From Polyodon spathula (lineage: Eukaryota; Chordata; Actinopteri; Acipenseriformes; Polyodontidae), in assembly GCF_017654505.1 (NCBI RefSeq), contig NC_054559.1, forward strand, positions 7,058,281 to 7,122,280: a stretch of DNA of 64,000 bases, in the 5' to 3' direction. The notes under the pieces were generated by a model. That model saw only the letters and a list, made by a program, of their open reading frames with translations, was not told the DNA's origin and searched no databases. Every line of letters begins with the position of its first letter. Position 1 is the first letter of the stretch. Shown piece by piece: positions 13,234-25,440 of this stretch. A program made the position numbers and the translations under genes.

Positions 13234-13970
13234 CTATTCTCTGCACTCTACCAACCAACAGTGGGTAGCATAGACCTGGAATACATGCACACTGCTAGAT
13301 AGGAGGCTGTCTGGGAAGGCGTGAGCTGGCTCTTCACAGGATTCACCATTAGGCCTAACCAGTGGCCTGTGACAAGTTCCATGTGGGCCTGTGCCTGTGC
13401 TCAAGACCGGCAAAATTAGCCAGTCGTCCAGAGAGTTGAGTACTCTGATGGCTCTGAGTCTCACTGGGGCCAAAATAGCTTCCACGAACTTAGAGATGGC
13501 ATGTGGTGCTAGGGAGGGGCCAAATGGCAAGGCACAGAACTCAAACAGTTCCCTGAAAGCCTGTGTGTTGTTTTTAGGAGGATGTGGAAATAGGCATCCT
13601 TGAGGTCCACCTTGGTGAGTGAACCAGTCGACTGGCCTGACTGACTGCAACAGCCGTTGTATTGTCAACATTTTGAATTGCCTTCGACTCAGATACAGGT
13701 TGACCTGCCTGAGGTCGAGTATCATCCCACTTTGGCACTAGGAAGTACTTGGAGTAGAACCCTTCCTCCATCTCGTGGGGGTCTACCATGCGAATAGGCC
13801 ATTTTTGCAGCACAGCTGCCACCTCCTGAAACACCACAGTGGCGTCTTGTGAATCTATGACTGATGTTGTAGTCACTCCCCAAAAGGGAGGTCAGCCGTG
13901 CTTGAATTGTAGCGAATAGCTGGTCTAAACTGTAGTAAGCACCTAGATGTCTGTCGCACACTGACTCCAA
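13234..13970 (-). pseudogene. DIRS reverse-transcriptase relic
   Basis: Minus-strand blocks typical of DIRS RT are present: EGFYSKYFLVPKWD (about 13770), ILDLRQVNLYLSRRQFKML (about 13700), ALPFGPSLAPHAISKFVEA, then LNSLDDWLI (about 13430), which replaces the YxDD motif as usual for this group. The DLKDAYFHI block is frameshifted here. Three frames are needed to read the domain, so it is dead. Confidence 0.8.
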
Positions 13971-14049
13971 TAGTCTAGATGGCTCCCTGATAAGGGGCCC
14001 TGGGCCTGTGGCAGTAAACTGCTAGGGTTACTGTTTCGCCTGTGGCTTA

Positions 14050-15530
14050 GCCTTCACCTTCTGCCTTAGTGCAGAGCGGCGGAACCTATCACGACCGCCA
14101 TGGTGAGAAACCTTGGGCTGATCCTGAGCATTGCCTCTGGCAGCAGGCGAAGCCGGCTATGCCTGTTTCTTGGGTTGCTGGACCCTAGGGCAACAGCTTG
14201 CCACTGGTTTACGCGCCGGAGATGGTTGCTTGGGAAACAGGCGAACCAGCTCCTTAGTGGATTCCCGCACGCAGTGAGAGCACTGCAACATCTCATCCGA
14301 GTGACCACGGCGTCTAACAGCAGGGCTTTGTCCCCGTCAGGCACTCATGCCTGAGAAAGCAAAAGCTGCCTACAGCCTGTCCGTTCAGTTTGGACACATA
14401 GCTGTTGTAGTGAGGGCCTGTGGTTCGTGGGGGGGCCGCAGCAAATGCAACAGGTAGGCTACCAGGATGCTGCTATTCTTTTCCAGCTGTGCAGCGAATG
14501 CCATGGCTGAAAAAGCCCCTTCGAGGATCACCTCAGAAACCTAACACTGCTTGTTACGGCAAGCAGTCTCCTTCGATAGCAGTGCCAAATTAGGCACCTG
14601 GTCCAAAGCAGCAATGGAAGCCTCAATGGGCCCAGCTTTTCCGCATCATGCACTCTATATAGGGCATCCATTATATGGGAATCAGCAGGAGAGGTTGCAG
14701 GATGGTCCCAGGAAGACTGGATTTCATATAGAAAATCTGAGATTAGGGCCCCCGGGTTTGGGAGGGGTGGTAGGCTCATCATCAAAAATGAATTACCTTC
14801 TTTCCCCTGCTGTAGGCCAGGGCACTTGCAAGGTTCCAGTGGCCCTTTTGATTAGCAGTATGAGCTCTGCCGAGAGGGCGTGCTTTACCGCTGGGGACGT
14901 GCCGTCCGACTCCACATCCTCAGATGGGAACGCCCACCTGCTGCGATGGACAGTATGTTCTCCTGTGGCCAATCTGTGCTCGCAGCCACGTGGGGCCCCA
15001 AGGGGGAAGACGGGGCAGGTAGGTGGTGCCGACTGTCCCCACAGCAATTCAGCAAGAACAGTTCCCTGGTGGAAAACAGCTGACCAGATTTTCTCCATCT
15101 GCTCCGAGTCTGATGATCACCTGGAACTGCAACTCTTCTTCTTCTTCTGCAAGGGAGGGGAAGAAGAGGCAGAGCCCAAAGAGAATGAGGAAAACCGTGA
15201 GGACAGTTTCCTGCCTGGGCTACTTTCCCGGGTGCATCGTCCGCAGAGCCATGGGGTGAGTATGCAGCAACCTCTCTATAAGAGAAGGTGATGGGGAGAG
15301 TGATGAGCAGGAGTAATCGACGCAGAACGTTCCTTAGAGTGGGATAACCTCTTCTCAAGCGCACGTGGGGGAAAGGGGCACAAAATTCGCAGAAGCAGCA
15401 ATTAACCGGCACCTTCTTCAAAAGCAACACGGTTCGAAACCTGTTCAGTGACATCGGTACTGTTTCGGTAAGGGTTCGGTGGCCCTGACACCGGGACGGT
15501 ACTGGGTTGGTTGATGTCCTCAACACCAGG
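14050..15530 (-). pseudogene. DIRS gag relic
   Basis: On the minus strand, fragments such as FLYEIQSSWDHPATSPADSH followed by MDALYRVHDAEKLG (14785-14620) match the gag-like ORF that precedes RT in fish DIRS elements. The later fragment, around 14340-14066, has the basic, Gln/Pro-rich tail. The fragments lie in different frames and contain stops. The long plus-strand open frame at 14551-15291 is a shadow of this region. Confidence 0.65.
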
Positions 15531-16245
15531 TCCGTACCGGTTCAGTACGGGGTCGGTTCAGTACTGGTGCGGTAGCCTCAGCCCCGGGGATGCTAAAATA
15601 GCTGGTCACCAAAACAGCATTGAGATAATGTGGTTGTATTTGCAAGCAACAACAAGCCAAAGCGAGTATCTCGTGCCTGCGCAGTGCTGCTGACTGCATG
15701 TGTGAGGAGCACCACGTTACAGACAGGCCTGTGTGTGGCATCTGTAAGAAACAAACTAACACAAAACAGCAATTTAACAATAACATAAATAATATAAAAA
15801 CATCTCGTATGGTGCTAATTAGCAAAAACAAGAAAGAAAATAAGCTACAGCTGTAGCAATACAGCCTGGGGGGAGAGCACAAAGTAGCAACACAAGCCGC
15901 TGGCTTCAGGTGGGGCATAAGGCCGAAGCGCGTAACTAACAACAGGCTGTAGTGCACACGAAAATGCGTAAATAGAAAAATTATTACAGTGATTTGCTTA
16001 AATATCACATATAAAATGTGTAAAAACACATAAAATGTGAAATTTATAAGCATCAATGTACTTATCTGAACAAGGCTCTCCGATCAGGTCAGTCTTAAAA
16101 GGAAAACTGGCGTGAGATCTGTGACTGCAGTCCTTTCGATTCCTCAGGGGTGGGGTCATGACTGCGTCACAAGTTCAAAGACCAGCTTTGGTATAAAGTA
16201 TTCAGGTGTTTGGTTACATTTCATACTTGAAAGAAAACCCGTGGG

Positions 16246-17392
16246 TTTATCAGATTAAAGGCAAATACAATCCAAAATGTCTAGAGGCAAGGAGAGTATG
16301 ATAAAACTTTGGTGCAGATTGGTACAAAATCAAGCAAGCAATGTTAAAATTTATTTTGCTCCCAAACAAGATTAGTGCTGTTGAAAAGAATGCTCTGGTG
16401 GATGCAGCTGAATGGCAGAGGCACATCACTGCCCCTTCAGAAAGCAATCAAGTCAAGGTTACAGTCAAGTGGTTATTGTCATCTCAGCTGCCATCAGAGA
16501 AGCAACTGTTCCAGAGGAAGGAGAAAATCTAGCTGAGTTGACAGACACACTCGCACCCACACTGCTGTGTCTGACAGACCGACAAGAAATCCTCTAACCA
16601 GCCCAGCATTACAATGCACTGTGAGTTCAATTCTTACTTCTATTCTATTTTACAGAATTGTTCAATTTCAGTTTAAGATGTACTACTATTGTTATCAAAT
16701 TATATTTCGGTTTCAATAATACCTGATTTCACTTTACTGTCATTTGTCCATGTTTCTGTTCGTTTGCTTTTATATAATAACAAATGAAATATATAATAAA
16801 ACTACTTCTGTTTCTAAATTAAAGCAATAGAACAAGCACAATACCTTATTCCCATTTCATGCAATTACCGTTTCTATTTAATTTGTGTTTTAAAGATCGT
16901 TGAAGGTAAGGGCACTTATCTATACGCTACAGAGGGTATTGGTGCTATTATAAACTGAACAAATGTGTGTATATGTATCCTGATATATGCATACTTAATT
17001 GCAGTTAGAAATAGTTTTCTTCATGGCAGCACAGCAAAGCATCCTGAAAAGCAGCCTTCCTGATGAATAGCCATGCTTCATTCTCATCCACAACTCAGAG
17101 TTTGTGTGGACACAAATGGATTACAGCAGAAGACAAAGGGACTCCTCAGTCCTGTCTGACAAGACATTACATCAACCAATCACACCACTCCCCTCGGCCA
17201 CAGTTGGGCTCTCCACACTCTAGACATCACCTTTCTTAAAATGCTTGTAGCTAAATAATTCCAGAAACCTGTTAAGCAATGCCATTGGCTACATACGTCT
17301 CAAATGTGCAGTTTTGAAAGAAACACAAGTTATAGCAAATATGTACTTTCATTTGAACACAGATTTTAATGGGCTGTTACAACCACACCTAC
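16246..17392. other. AT-rich intron DNA, nothing recognised
   Basis: No gene, domain or clear repeat was identified. The open frames at 16341-16597 are short and unrecognised. Confidence 0.5.
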
Positions 17393-19043
17393 CTCCCTGC
17401 AGAATCCAACAATGTTCTCCAAGAGCTCCTTGGCCTCTCCCTCATCGTTCTGCCGCCTCGCCTCCACGTGCATGCTCTCCCGTCTCTTCAGGGGCTTGGC
17501 CCCCTTACGCAGGGTGAAGTACTGCTGAGCAGTGTGGCAGGCAGCGCAGTGCTTGGATTTCAAGTCGTTGAGGAGGGTGCAGGCTGGGCAGGCCCATTGA
17601 TCAGCCTTCTCCTGAGCGTTTAGGGAGGTCAAAGATGAGGAGGAGGTGAAAAGCCGAGCAGGTTTGCGGGGCCCTGCTTTGCCATGGCTGGTCCCAGGGC
17701 AGGAGCTGCAGACGGGGCCTGTTGATCCGCACTGGGGGCAGCGTTGCTGGTAGTCCTGGAAGCCATGCAGTTTGGATGACCCACAGGCGCTGCACTTGGG
17801 GGCCTCTGTGGAGTTGAGAAGGGTACACTTGGAGCAGGACCAGGTGCTGAAGTCTGGGCTGGACGGGCTGGCGGGGGTGAATCGCACAGACTCCCCCGTC
17901 AGGTCGATCAAATCGCTGGCTCCCCGGGAGGAACGGCAGGCTTCGCACTTGGAGCCGTTGGAGGAGTTGTTGAAGGAGCAGGAGCTGCACTTCCAGGTGG
18001 AGGAAGATGAGAGGGAGGAGAGGGAGGGGGAGGAGCCAGAAGTGGGTGGAGGAATCGGGGAAGGACACACCTGCATGTCCTCCTCATCGAAGACACTCAG
18101 CCGCTTGCCCGGGAAGGCTTCCCCTTGCTGGGGGGGCGGCTGCTGGGGCTGAGCGGGCTTGGAACTGGTGGGTGGAGGTTTGGGAGGCCGCTGGGAGGTG
18201 GTTGCGGCAGTTGTGGAAGGGGTGGGGCTGGGGGCTGGATTAGGGGACCATCCCGGATGTGGCGCTTGAGGAGGCACCTCTCTGCGGCTTCGAGGGACTG
18301 GGTTGTTCTGCAGGAGGGAGGAGAGGGGGGTAAAGGTTGATGAAGTAGAGGAACCAGACCGTGGAGTTTCAGGGGGCTCCACAGTCACTGTCGCAGGAGG
18401 GGAATCTATATCGGTCAGGTCGATAAGGAGCGGGCCTCCACTGTTGGTAGCCGTGGGGAATCCAGCCACAGGCGTCAAGACTTCCGGCACTACCAGAGCC
18501 TCGGGAGGGATTTTGGGGAGGGAGAGCTTGCGAGGCCCGCCGCAGGCAGAGCAGGAGAGAGCGACAGGCGTGTTGTGCAGGGTGCAGCGTGGGCAAGCCC
18601 AGCCCGAGAGAAGCAGCAGGTCTCCAGGACTAGTCTCTCCGTTGCTCACCGGTCTCCGGAGCTCATCTTTGGGAGGTACCTGCCCTTGGGGCTCCAATAG
18701 GACGGTGGTGGAGTTAGAGGAAGTGGAGGAGGTAGGCATGTTTTGTGGGGGGAGAATCCCATTGGGAGTGCCCGGGGAGGGGCCTGGACTGGCTCCAAGT
18801 CCGAAGCTACAGACAGTGCAGGTGCTGGACCCATGGGGGATATTGAGGGTGCAGCGAGGGCAGGCCCAGCGCTGCTCCTCAGTGCTACTGAGACGCAGGA
18901 TCTGGTTGAGGTCAGGTTTCTGACGGGGTGCCTCGCATATGGAACAGCGGGGAGCTCCACCAGCGTTCAGGAAGGTACACCGTCCACAGGACCACTCGCT
19001 GCTCCCCACTGCTGCAGCCATGGAGCCAGGAGAGTGAGAGTGA
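17393..19043 (-). CDS. capn15: Calpain-15 N-terminal zinc-finger exon
   Basis: This large exon encodes the ubiquitin-binding, RanBP2-type zinc-finger half of calpain-15. From the ATG at 19021 it gives 543 residues. Six W-x-C-x2-C-x10-C-x2-C fingers are visible, with first and last Cys at about residues 12-29, 54-71, 143-160, 345-362, 396-413 and 478-495. There is also an extra CxxC pair at 428/431 and 438/441. A Pro/Ser-rich linker fills about 200-340, and LIDLT occurs at about 199-203 and 371-375. The family signatures EALVVPEV and [15 protein letters not shown] identify CAPN15. The acceptor is CTCTCCTGCAG before 19043, with a long pyrimidine tract; the donor is GTAGGT at 17392-17387, phase 0. 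The 22 nt between acceptor and ATG are open in frame, so this ATG may be internal if the exon at 46286 is used. Confidence 0.95.
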
Positions 19044-19136
19044 CTGCAGGAGAGATAGAGAAGGAGAGAGGTCAGTGCTGCAGCGTCTACAGAGATATCA
19101 GCCAAGCAGACAAACATTTCAGTGTTATATAAAAAC

Positions 19137-19979
19137 TAGGGCTGTCAATTAATCACAGTTAAACTGCGATTAACGTGGTAATTGCTTAATGAGCGTTAAA
19201 TCGCACTCTTGTGTTTTGAGCCTTTCGGAGCACCAAACTTCAATCCCGGCCGTGGCAACATTGGACTGAGTGTCTGTGTGCAGTTGTTTAAATAGAAAGT
19301 TTGTCACTGAACCACATAATGGAACAAAGCACTAAAAAAGAATAGGACGTTTTATTTTTTTTTTTTTTTTTTAAACTTTCTGATGGCTCTTTGGAAAGAA
19401 AAACGCTTACCTGTCTACTGTTAAAGTGACTTCCAGTATCACACAGCATGATTTTCAAAAGAGGTGAAATAAGAACTAGGTCGTAATGTGATTTCTAAAA
19501 GCTGATTTAAGTCACTAAGTACCTGGCTTTCAAAAGGTTTTGATGAAATGGGTTGTGTATTCACTTGTTGATGCTTTAACAATATAAATCAAGTGATGCT
19601 GTTACATTAAATCAGACTTTCAAAATCATTTTGCAACATACTGTAAAAACCTTTGCATAAGTCTATATTCTAGGTATTTTTAGGGGGTCCCAAAAAGGGG
19701 GGAGCGACTTATACCCTGGTGTGACCTATAGGCTTTTTCTTTAAATTGTTGTCTCAAAAAGGGGGAGGGGGACTTACACACCGGTGAAACTTGTACATTG
19801 GTTTTTATGGTAGTTCTTATGTTGCCCCTTTTTAAAATCATGCTGACTATACCACACACCAGTACATCTAGTCTGCTGCGTGCTAAACACGCCTTCGCTT
19901 CTCAAAATACACTAGCAGCTCTTCTGCTACAGAAAACAACAATACAAGCCCACCAATCAAGCTAAGTATGAAAAACGCA

Positions 19980-20019
<40 letters not shown>

Positions 20020-21050
20020 GGCTGCGTTGCTGCTTTTTTTTGCTCGTATGGACAGTTAATTTCCTAGAAGTGTTTACTGTAGCTACATATTTATCATTTT
20101 ATTTAAAAGTCCACAATCACATTTAAAAATAGACATCCTATTTATCGTGATACTGCTGATCAAGCTTGAACCGCACGTTTTATTGTGTGGTTGTTGTAAC
20201 AGTTGTACAGTGTTGGGGTCTTCCCCCTCCGCCACTGTTATTTTGTACTTGTTTATTGTTTTATATTTTTGTTTATAGATGACGGCGAACTGTAGTGTGT
20301 TTTGTTTGTTTATTATTTTGTATGACAGCGCAGCTGTGCTTTAGTTTTGTTATTGCTTTGCAGCGTGGATGGGAAGTCCCATCCACATTCTAAAACTCGT
20401 GCGGAAGGTGGCCATCTCCCGAATTAGTTAAGTGATTAATTTGTTGCTAATCGGGAGATAGTCACCTGTATAAATACCTGCAGCTCTCTGCATTCCAGGT
20501 GGGTGTTCAGAGGAGAAACGAGAGCGAGTGAGGAGAGAGGAGAAACTAAATTTAAAAGAATGTAAGGATCCGTGAAGGCTACTGCCCAGCCGGACCTGTA
20601 TGTGTAATTTATTTTGTGTTCGTGACTTGTTTTAATTGTTTTATTTTTGCTCTGCGAGCAAGTGTTTATTTTTGTTTAAATATTTTATTGATTTTTTGTT
20701 CTCTGCACCGTACGCACCTGTTGTTGTTGTTGTTCCTTCTGGTCTGAGTGACCGCAATGCCATTTCCTGCCACAGTTGTATTTGTAATTTCTATATTATT
20801 GTTCCTTGTATATTGTGCTGACGGTCTCAATGGGTACGTTTCCTGGTTTAATAAATACATTTCAAACAATTTTATTTAAAGTTAAGGATAATAATAATAG
20901 CATCAGTAATACAACTAATTTAAATTAGATGGATCTAGTAATTGTATCAATTCAATATGCAATTAAAACCCAGATTAACTAAGACTTTTTTTTTTTTTTA
21001 AATCGCAAGATTCATTGCAATATATTTTTTTTAATCGCTTGACATCTCTA
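19137..21050. mobile_element. hAT-type element beside the capn15 splice acceptor
   Basis: The termini are inverted: the left starts tagggctgtcaattaatc and the right ends gcttgacatctcta. The flanks ataaaaac (19129-19136) and ctaaaaac (21051-21058) form an 8-bp duplication with one mismatch, the hAT size. No transposase is recognisable inside; it holds poly-T tracts and an LTR-like block, so it is non-autonomous. Its left end is only 94 bp upstream of the first base of the zinc-finger exon. Confidence 0.7.
20211..20868 (+). mobile_element. Possible solo LTR with TATA box
   Basis: The block runs from tgttggggtc to tttcaaaca. It has promoter-like structure: an inverted pair atctcccgaatta / taatcgggagat near 20425-20460, then ctgtataaatacctgcag at about 20468, and a downstream AATAAA at about 20850. 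This order suggests an LTR (U3-R-U5) nested in the hAT element. No matching target duplication was found, so it could instead be internal hAT sequence. Confidence 0.4.
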
Positions 21051-21741
21051 CTAAAAACATGAAAAATGTACAAACGACAAGAGGCCACGGCTTGTCTAGT
21101 TCTTAGTGTCGAATTGATCCCAAAATGTTGTCAGGCCAAAACAATTTGTGCTTTCTTCTACAGGTAATTAATTGATATTGTTTTTATACTGTACGTTCTA
21201 TAGGAATGATTTATGGGAGCCTGTCTTGATCAAGGCTCCTCTCTGTTCTCCGGGATCGGTAACCCACCCACTTCTGCTCTGGATTGCTCGGCGTAAAAGC
21301 GATTCTGGCTTTAGGCTTGTGAGATGGGAGGACGCTCACATGCCCTCAGAATGTCTGTGCTGTGTGGGGACCCGCTGCGGTAATGAGAAAAAACATAACT
21401 GAACATGTCAAATTGAGAGAAAATAACTAAAAATAAATTTGTCACTCAATTAAAAAAAAAAAAAAAAAATACAGTATGCAAGCAGCATTTACGTGTAGCT
21501 ATGCAGGTCAGAGAATGAGATTTGTATTTTGTAGCTGTGAGAGCACATAAATGAACACAGATCGTATGTTACCGTACTATCGGTTGTGATCTTCACATAT
21601 ATACAGAGTTGCTCACTTTGTTGCTTTTAAACAAAAAAGTGGGTTTGCATCTTCAAAAATTAATACTTTTTTATTTCTTAAAAAAAGTCATACAATGCAG
21701 TGTACCTAAGTAGTCTGTTGAAAATGAACATGAGATAAAAC

Positions 21742-21835
21742 CGTACCAGGTAATTACAGACCAATAAGCCTGGCTTCTATTACATGTAAACTTATGGAAA
21801 TTATAATACGATCAAAAATGGAAAATTACCAATAT
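21742..21835 (+). mobile_element. LINE fragment, RT region
   Basis: Plus-strand sequence related to the LINE at 582-2101: caggtaattacagaccaata (the PGNYRP motif) through to atggaaaattacc (MENY). It is cut off by the inverted-repeat element that begins at 21836. Confidence 0.75.
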
Positions 21836-22666
21836 GTAGGGGTCTACTTAAATCGTGGTAAATTCACGTATTTTTCACGGGTGGGTTGTGGAATAAAATT
21901 TGGATTTCGCGGACCTGTTTAAACATTAAATAAGCCTAAGCAGACAGTATTTTAGAACACTATAAAGCCTAAAAATAGAGGTACTTGCTTCCTTACTAAA
22001 ACAGAGTGTTGTCATCTGCTAAAGGCAAGCAAGCAGCATCCCCCTGCAGTTGACTTGCCCATACATTGAAACTGCACATTCCACTGAATTGGTGTTGAGG
22101 CAAAGCTTTGCCAAGTTATACAGATGTGGAACTCGATTAGAAACAGCCCCAAAACTTGGTTACCCAAGGGCATCTGGCATACTTCAATAAAGACAATGTA
22201 TGCAGCAATTCTACTATTTTCTCTCCAATGCTGAAAACTAGATTTTAGCAACCTAAACCAAAACAATGCAGCATCAACTTTGTCCCACCCCCTACTGCCC
22301 AGTATTGGTCACAGAAAAGCAGTACAGACACACTGATAGGCTGATTAAAACTTTGTTCTAATTTGAATAGTAAACAACAACGTTAACCGCTTTGGAGAAT
22401 TTTTTTTGTAAATTATTTGTGGGCGTTTTTTGTTTGTTTGTTTTTTACAGGACAACGAAGGTATTAAAAAAAAATAGCTTCTACAGAAGGAAGATGCGTA
22501 GTTTACGTCTCTTGCGTTGTGCAGTAGTTAATCTAAACAAGGTTTCTTTTTTTTTTTCTCTCTCTCCGTACTTGTTCATATGCATCGGCCCCTAAAAGAG
22601 GTGCATTTCTCAGTGACCCCTCAATTTCACCATTTCTGCAAAATTGCAATTTAGGTAGACCCCTAC
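21836..22666. mobile_element. MITE-like element with 18-bp terminal inverted repeats
   Basis: The element starts gtaggggtctacttaaat and ends atttaggtagacccctac, inverse copies with one mismatch. It is 831 bp, AT-rich and lacks a transposase. It splits the LINE fragment that ends at 21835. The superfamily is not clear, because no convincing target duplication is visible. Confidence 0.6.
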
Positions 22667-23300
22667 TAGGGTTGCCACCTAGCCCCATAATCGCGGAACA
22701 CTTTGGGACGGGACATGGTTTTTAAGCTGCCCTTAAACTGAAAGCAATAAACACATGAATTGAGCACTAAGCACTTGCTTAATTTATACTGATTCTTAAT
22801 TATCTAAATCATTGTGATAATACAAATCTTACAAAATAAAAAAAGCATCTTGAATAAACATGTGTTTAGGTTTATTCAAGATATTTATTTTTATTTTGTA
22901 CAAAATTATATTTCAGTTCTCAATATTTAAAATATGCTATTTATATCCTATTAATTAGTAATATATAGCCCTAATTTACATTGACTCTCCCAATTAATAA
23001 CAACACTGATCACGCTGTCTGGTGTCAGGAATAGTGAACAGCTGCTCAGTATTAATGATTTCAGTGTGAGAAGGTGATATACTATTAAACTATAAAGAAA
23101 CTTTAAAATATATATTTTTAAAACTATTAATAAAATAAATAAATATTGATGATGTACTTATTTATTTCATTTGTTAAAAGCTATTATTGTATTGTTATGC
23201 TGCCTCAAGATAATTAATCACCAGAATCAATTTAGCAAAGGTTTGGGGCTCAATTCACATATTGATTTCCTTCAGTTTAAAGGCAGCATCAAAATGCTGC
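22667..23300. other. Unclassified AT-rich DNA
   Basis: It begins tagggttgccacctagcccc, which resembles another transposon end, but no partner terminus was identified. No coding sequence. Confidence 0.4.
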
Positions 23301-24560
23301 TCTGTACATTATAAATATCATATGGGAGATATTGAAATTGGAGAAGGAATCTATGAAAAAGACCTAGGAGTTTTTGTTGACTCAGAAATGTCTTCATCTA
23401 GGCAATGTGGGGAAGCTATAAAAAAGGCTAACAAGATACTCGGATACATTGGGCTGGTAGTTTTTAACTGTATAACGTATACAGCATATGAACGCAGTAC
23501 ATGGTTCAGTGTGCCAAAAAGCTTAAAAAAATAAATAAAAATAATTACAAACCATTTTTGAAAACATACCCCCCCCCCAAATAATGGCGTAATTGAACGG
23601 CGCACATCGTCTTTGTTGTACAGTCAGCATCTGAGACTGCGTACTGAGGTGTTGTTAATACTCGTTACCTCGACATGGCAATTTGTACCAACTAAGCAAA
23701 CAACTGCACCAATAAGCCAAAAGTAAACTGTTTAAATCAATAGTGATAAAGAAAGAAATTATGAAAAAAAATTAAGACGAAAATATAGTGGATTGGAAGA
23801 AAGACTTAATCTGGCTTCATGATAATAACAAAATGTCAGTTTCCCAGACTTGTAGATCATACAGCAGCTGTTTTTTTGGGTATTCAACATTTACTTGACC
23901 TCAGATCCAGTCTCACAGTAACAATTTGCAAGGTTAGCAGGCGTTTGTCTGCTGCTGTGACTGCATTGAAAAAAGATACACCGATGGATACCCAGATATG
24001 CCACATGGAAGCTGGACAACGGGATTGAACGTTTTGATTTGGGATACAATGTGTTCATGTCAGAAATGCCATTCACAGTCTTTGCAGGACTCGTTCGTAT
24101 CAACAGTAAGAATACTGTGTTCAGTTCTGGTTACCATGCTACAAAAAGAATATTGCTGCTCTAGAAAGACTGCACAGAGACCAAACAGAAATATTCCGGG
24201 TTTAAAAGGCATGTCATATGCAGACAAGCTAAAATAACCTGATCTGTCTTGAACAAAGAAGACTACACGGCGATCTGATTCAAGCTTTCAAAATTCTGAA
24301 AAAAGAAATAAGGACCAAAGGTCACAAATGAAGATTAGATAAAGGGGCATTCAGCACAGAAAACAGGAGGCACTTTTTTACACCTAGAATTGTGGGAGTC
24401 TGGAACCAACTCCCCAGTAATGTTGTTGAAGCTAACACCCTGGGATCCTTCAATAAGCTGCTTGATGAGATTCTGGGATCAATAAGCTACTAACAACCAA
24501 CGAGCAAGATGGGCTGAATGGCCTCCTCTCGTATGTAAACTTTCCTACGTTCTTATGTTC
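23301..24560 (+). mobile_element. Broken LINE copy, 3' part
   Basis: The block 23301-23452 encodes HYKYHMGDIEIGEGIYEKDLG, and the block from about 24095 to 24560 encodes the C-terminal tail and the 3' end (gatgggctgaatggcctcct). Both match the LINE at 582-2101. About 640 bp of foreign sequence separates them. With the fragment at 21742-21835 the pieces lie in the right order, so this is probably one copy broken by later insertions and deletions. Confidence 0.8.
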
Positions 24561-25440
24561 TAATGGTAACATGGTTTACCGAATGATCATCCCATTGAAT
24601 TTAATTAAGAAAATAAATGGTCCATTGATTTTTGAACACCACAAGCAGTTTGTGCCTGTGCACATGTTAGCAGTGTACAGTGACCAGGAAGCCTTGCTGA
24701 CGTACTGCAGCACGTTAGCGGTGTAATGCATGCGTCCTAAACGTTTAAAATTGCACTTACTGTAGTTCAGCTTCATTAAACCCCTTCATCTTAAAAAACG
24801 CAGGGCATAAATCCATATGCACAATTACAATCCATGAGCCCTGGATTTCCCAAACAAACAGATCACAAGTGGAGAACAGTAGCACAATGGGTCTGCCAAT
24901 AAGCTACAGGCCACTATATTAAAGTCTTTATATTCAACACGTTTGGCCAGATTCTGAAGCAAGGGCAAAGACTGCTCCCAGTTTCTCCAATATCAATTTT
25001 ATAAAACTAGCAAGCAACACTGACAGTACAGTAGGAATTAACATGCTAGCAATTCCAGCACTCCATCACCAGGGAGAAAATATAAAATTAGGGCCATCTG
25101 TGCACTAGGGTTGGAACAATAATATTGATATCAGTCGTGATTATTTATTATACTGAAAAGTGATGGTTGATAATCGTATTATCACTGATGACCATGTTTC
25201 TAACAGTCATCTAAGCTAAAAAGACCACGCCATTGCTAATAAAAGACTGCTTGTTCCTCTCTTCCTGAATACAAGCAACATATATTTCACAAAAAAAATA
25301 AAAATAAAATGTAGGTGTTCTCTGAAAACTGTACGAATGGAACTACCAGACAACAGATCAATAAAATATGTTTAGTGATGTATTTATTTTTGGGTCTGAT
25401 TAGAACAAAATCCTGAACTGGTTCTCCATCGTTTTGTAGG
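24561..25440. other. Unclassified DNA
   Basis: No gene is visible. Around 25106-25200, ctagggttggaacaataata with following tgataat motifs resembles a MITE terminus. Confidence 0.4.

Larger units (their letters stand above)
9691..16245 (-). mobile_element. Large decayed DIRS-like retroelement
   Basis: Tyrosine-recombinase retrotransposon on the minus strand, spanning most of the capn15 intron. The order, read from high to low coordinates, is gag (about 15530-14050), RT (13970-13234), RNase H (13230-12720), a conserved linker (12540-12312) and tyrosine recombinase (about 12250-11334). The ends are inverted: the left end (9691-9920, ccctggttccctgaaatagc...aatgtaacc) resembles the reverse of the right end near 16190-16245 (ggttacatttca...). 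The stretch 9921-11330 between the left end and the recombinase is unrelated and probably a later insertion. Frameshifts and stops are frequent, so it is inactive. Confidence 0.85.
8320..17392 (-). other. capn15 intron, about 9.1 kb, phase 0
   Basis: Non-coding interval between the zinc-finger exon and the protease exon. Most of it is a decayed DIRS-like element in the same orientation as the gene. Confidence 0.9.

Noticed and set aside
14551..15291. 246-codon plus-strand open frame
   Set aside because: Shadow of the minus-strand DIRS gag relic; no recognisable domain.
18303..18923. 206-codon plus-strand frame opposite capn15
   Set aside because: Antisense shadow of the GC-rich zinc-finger exon.
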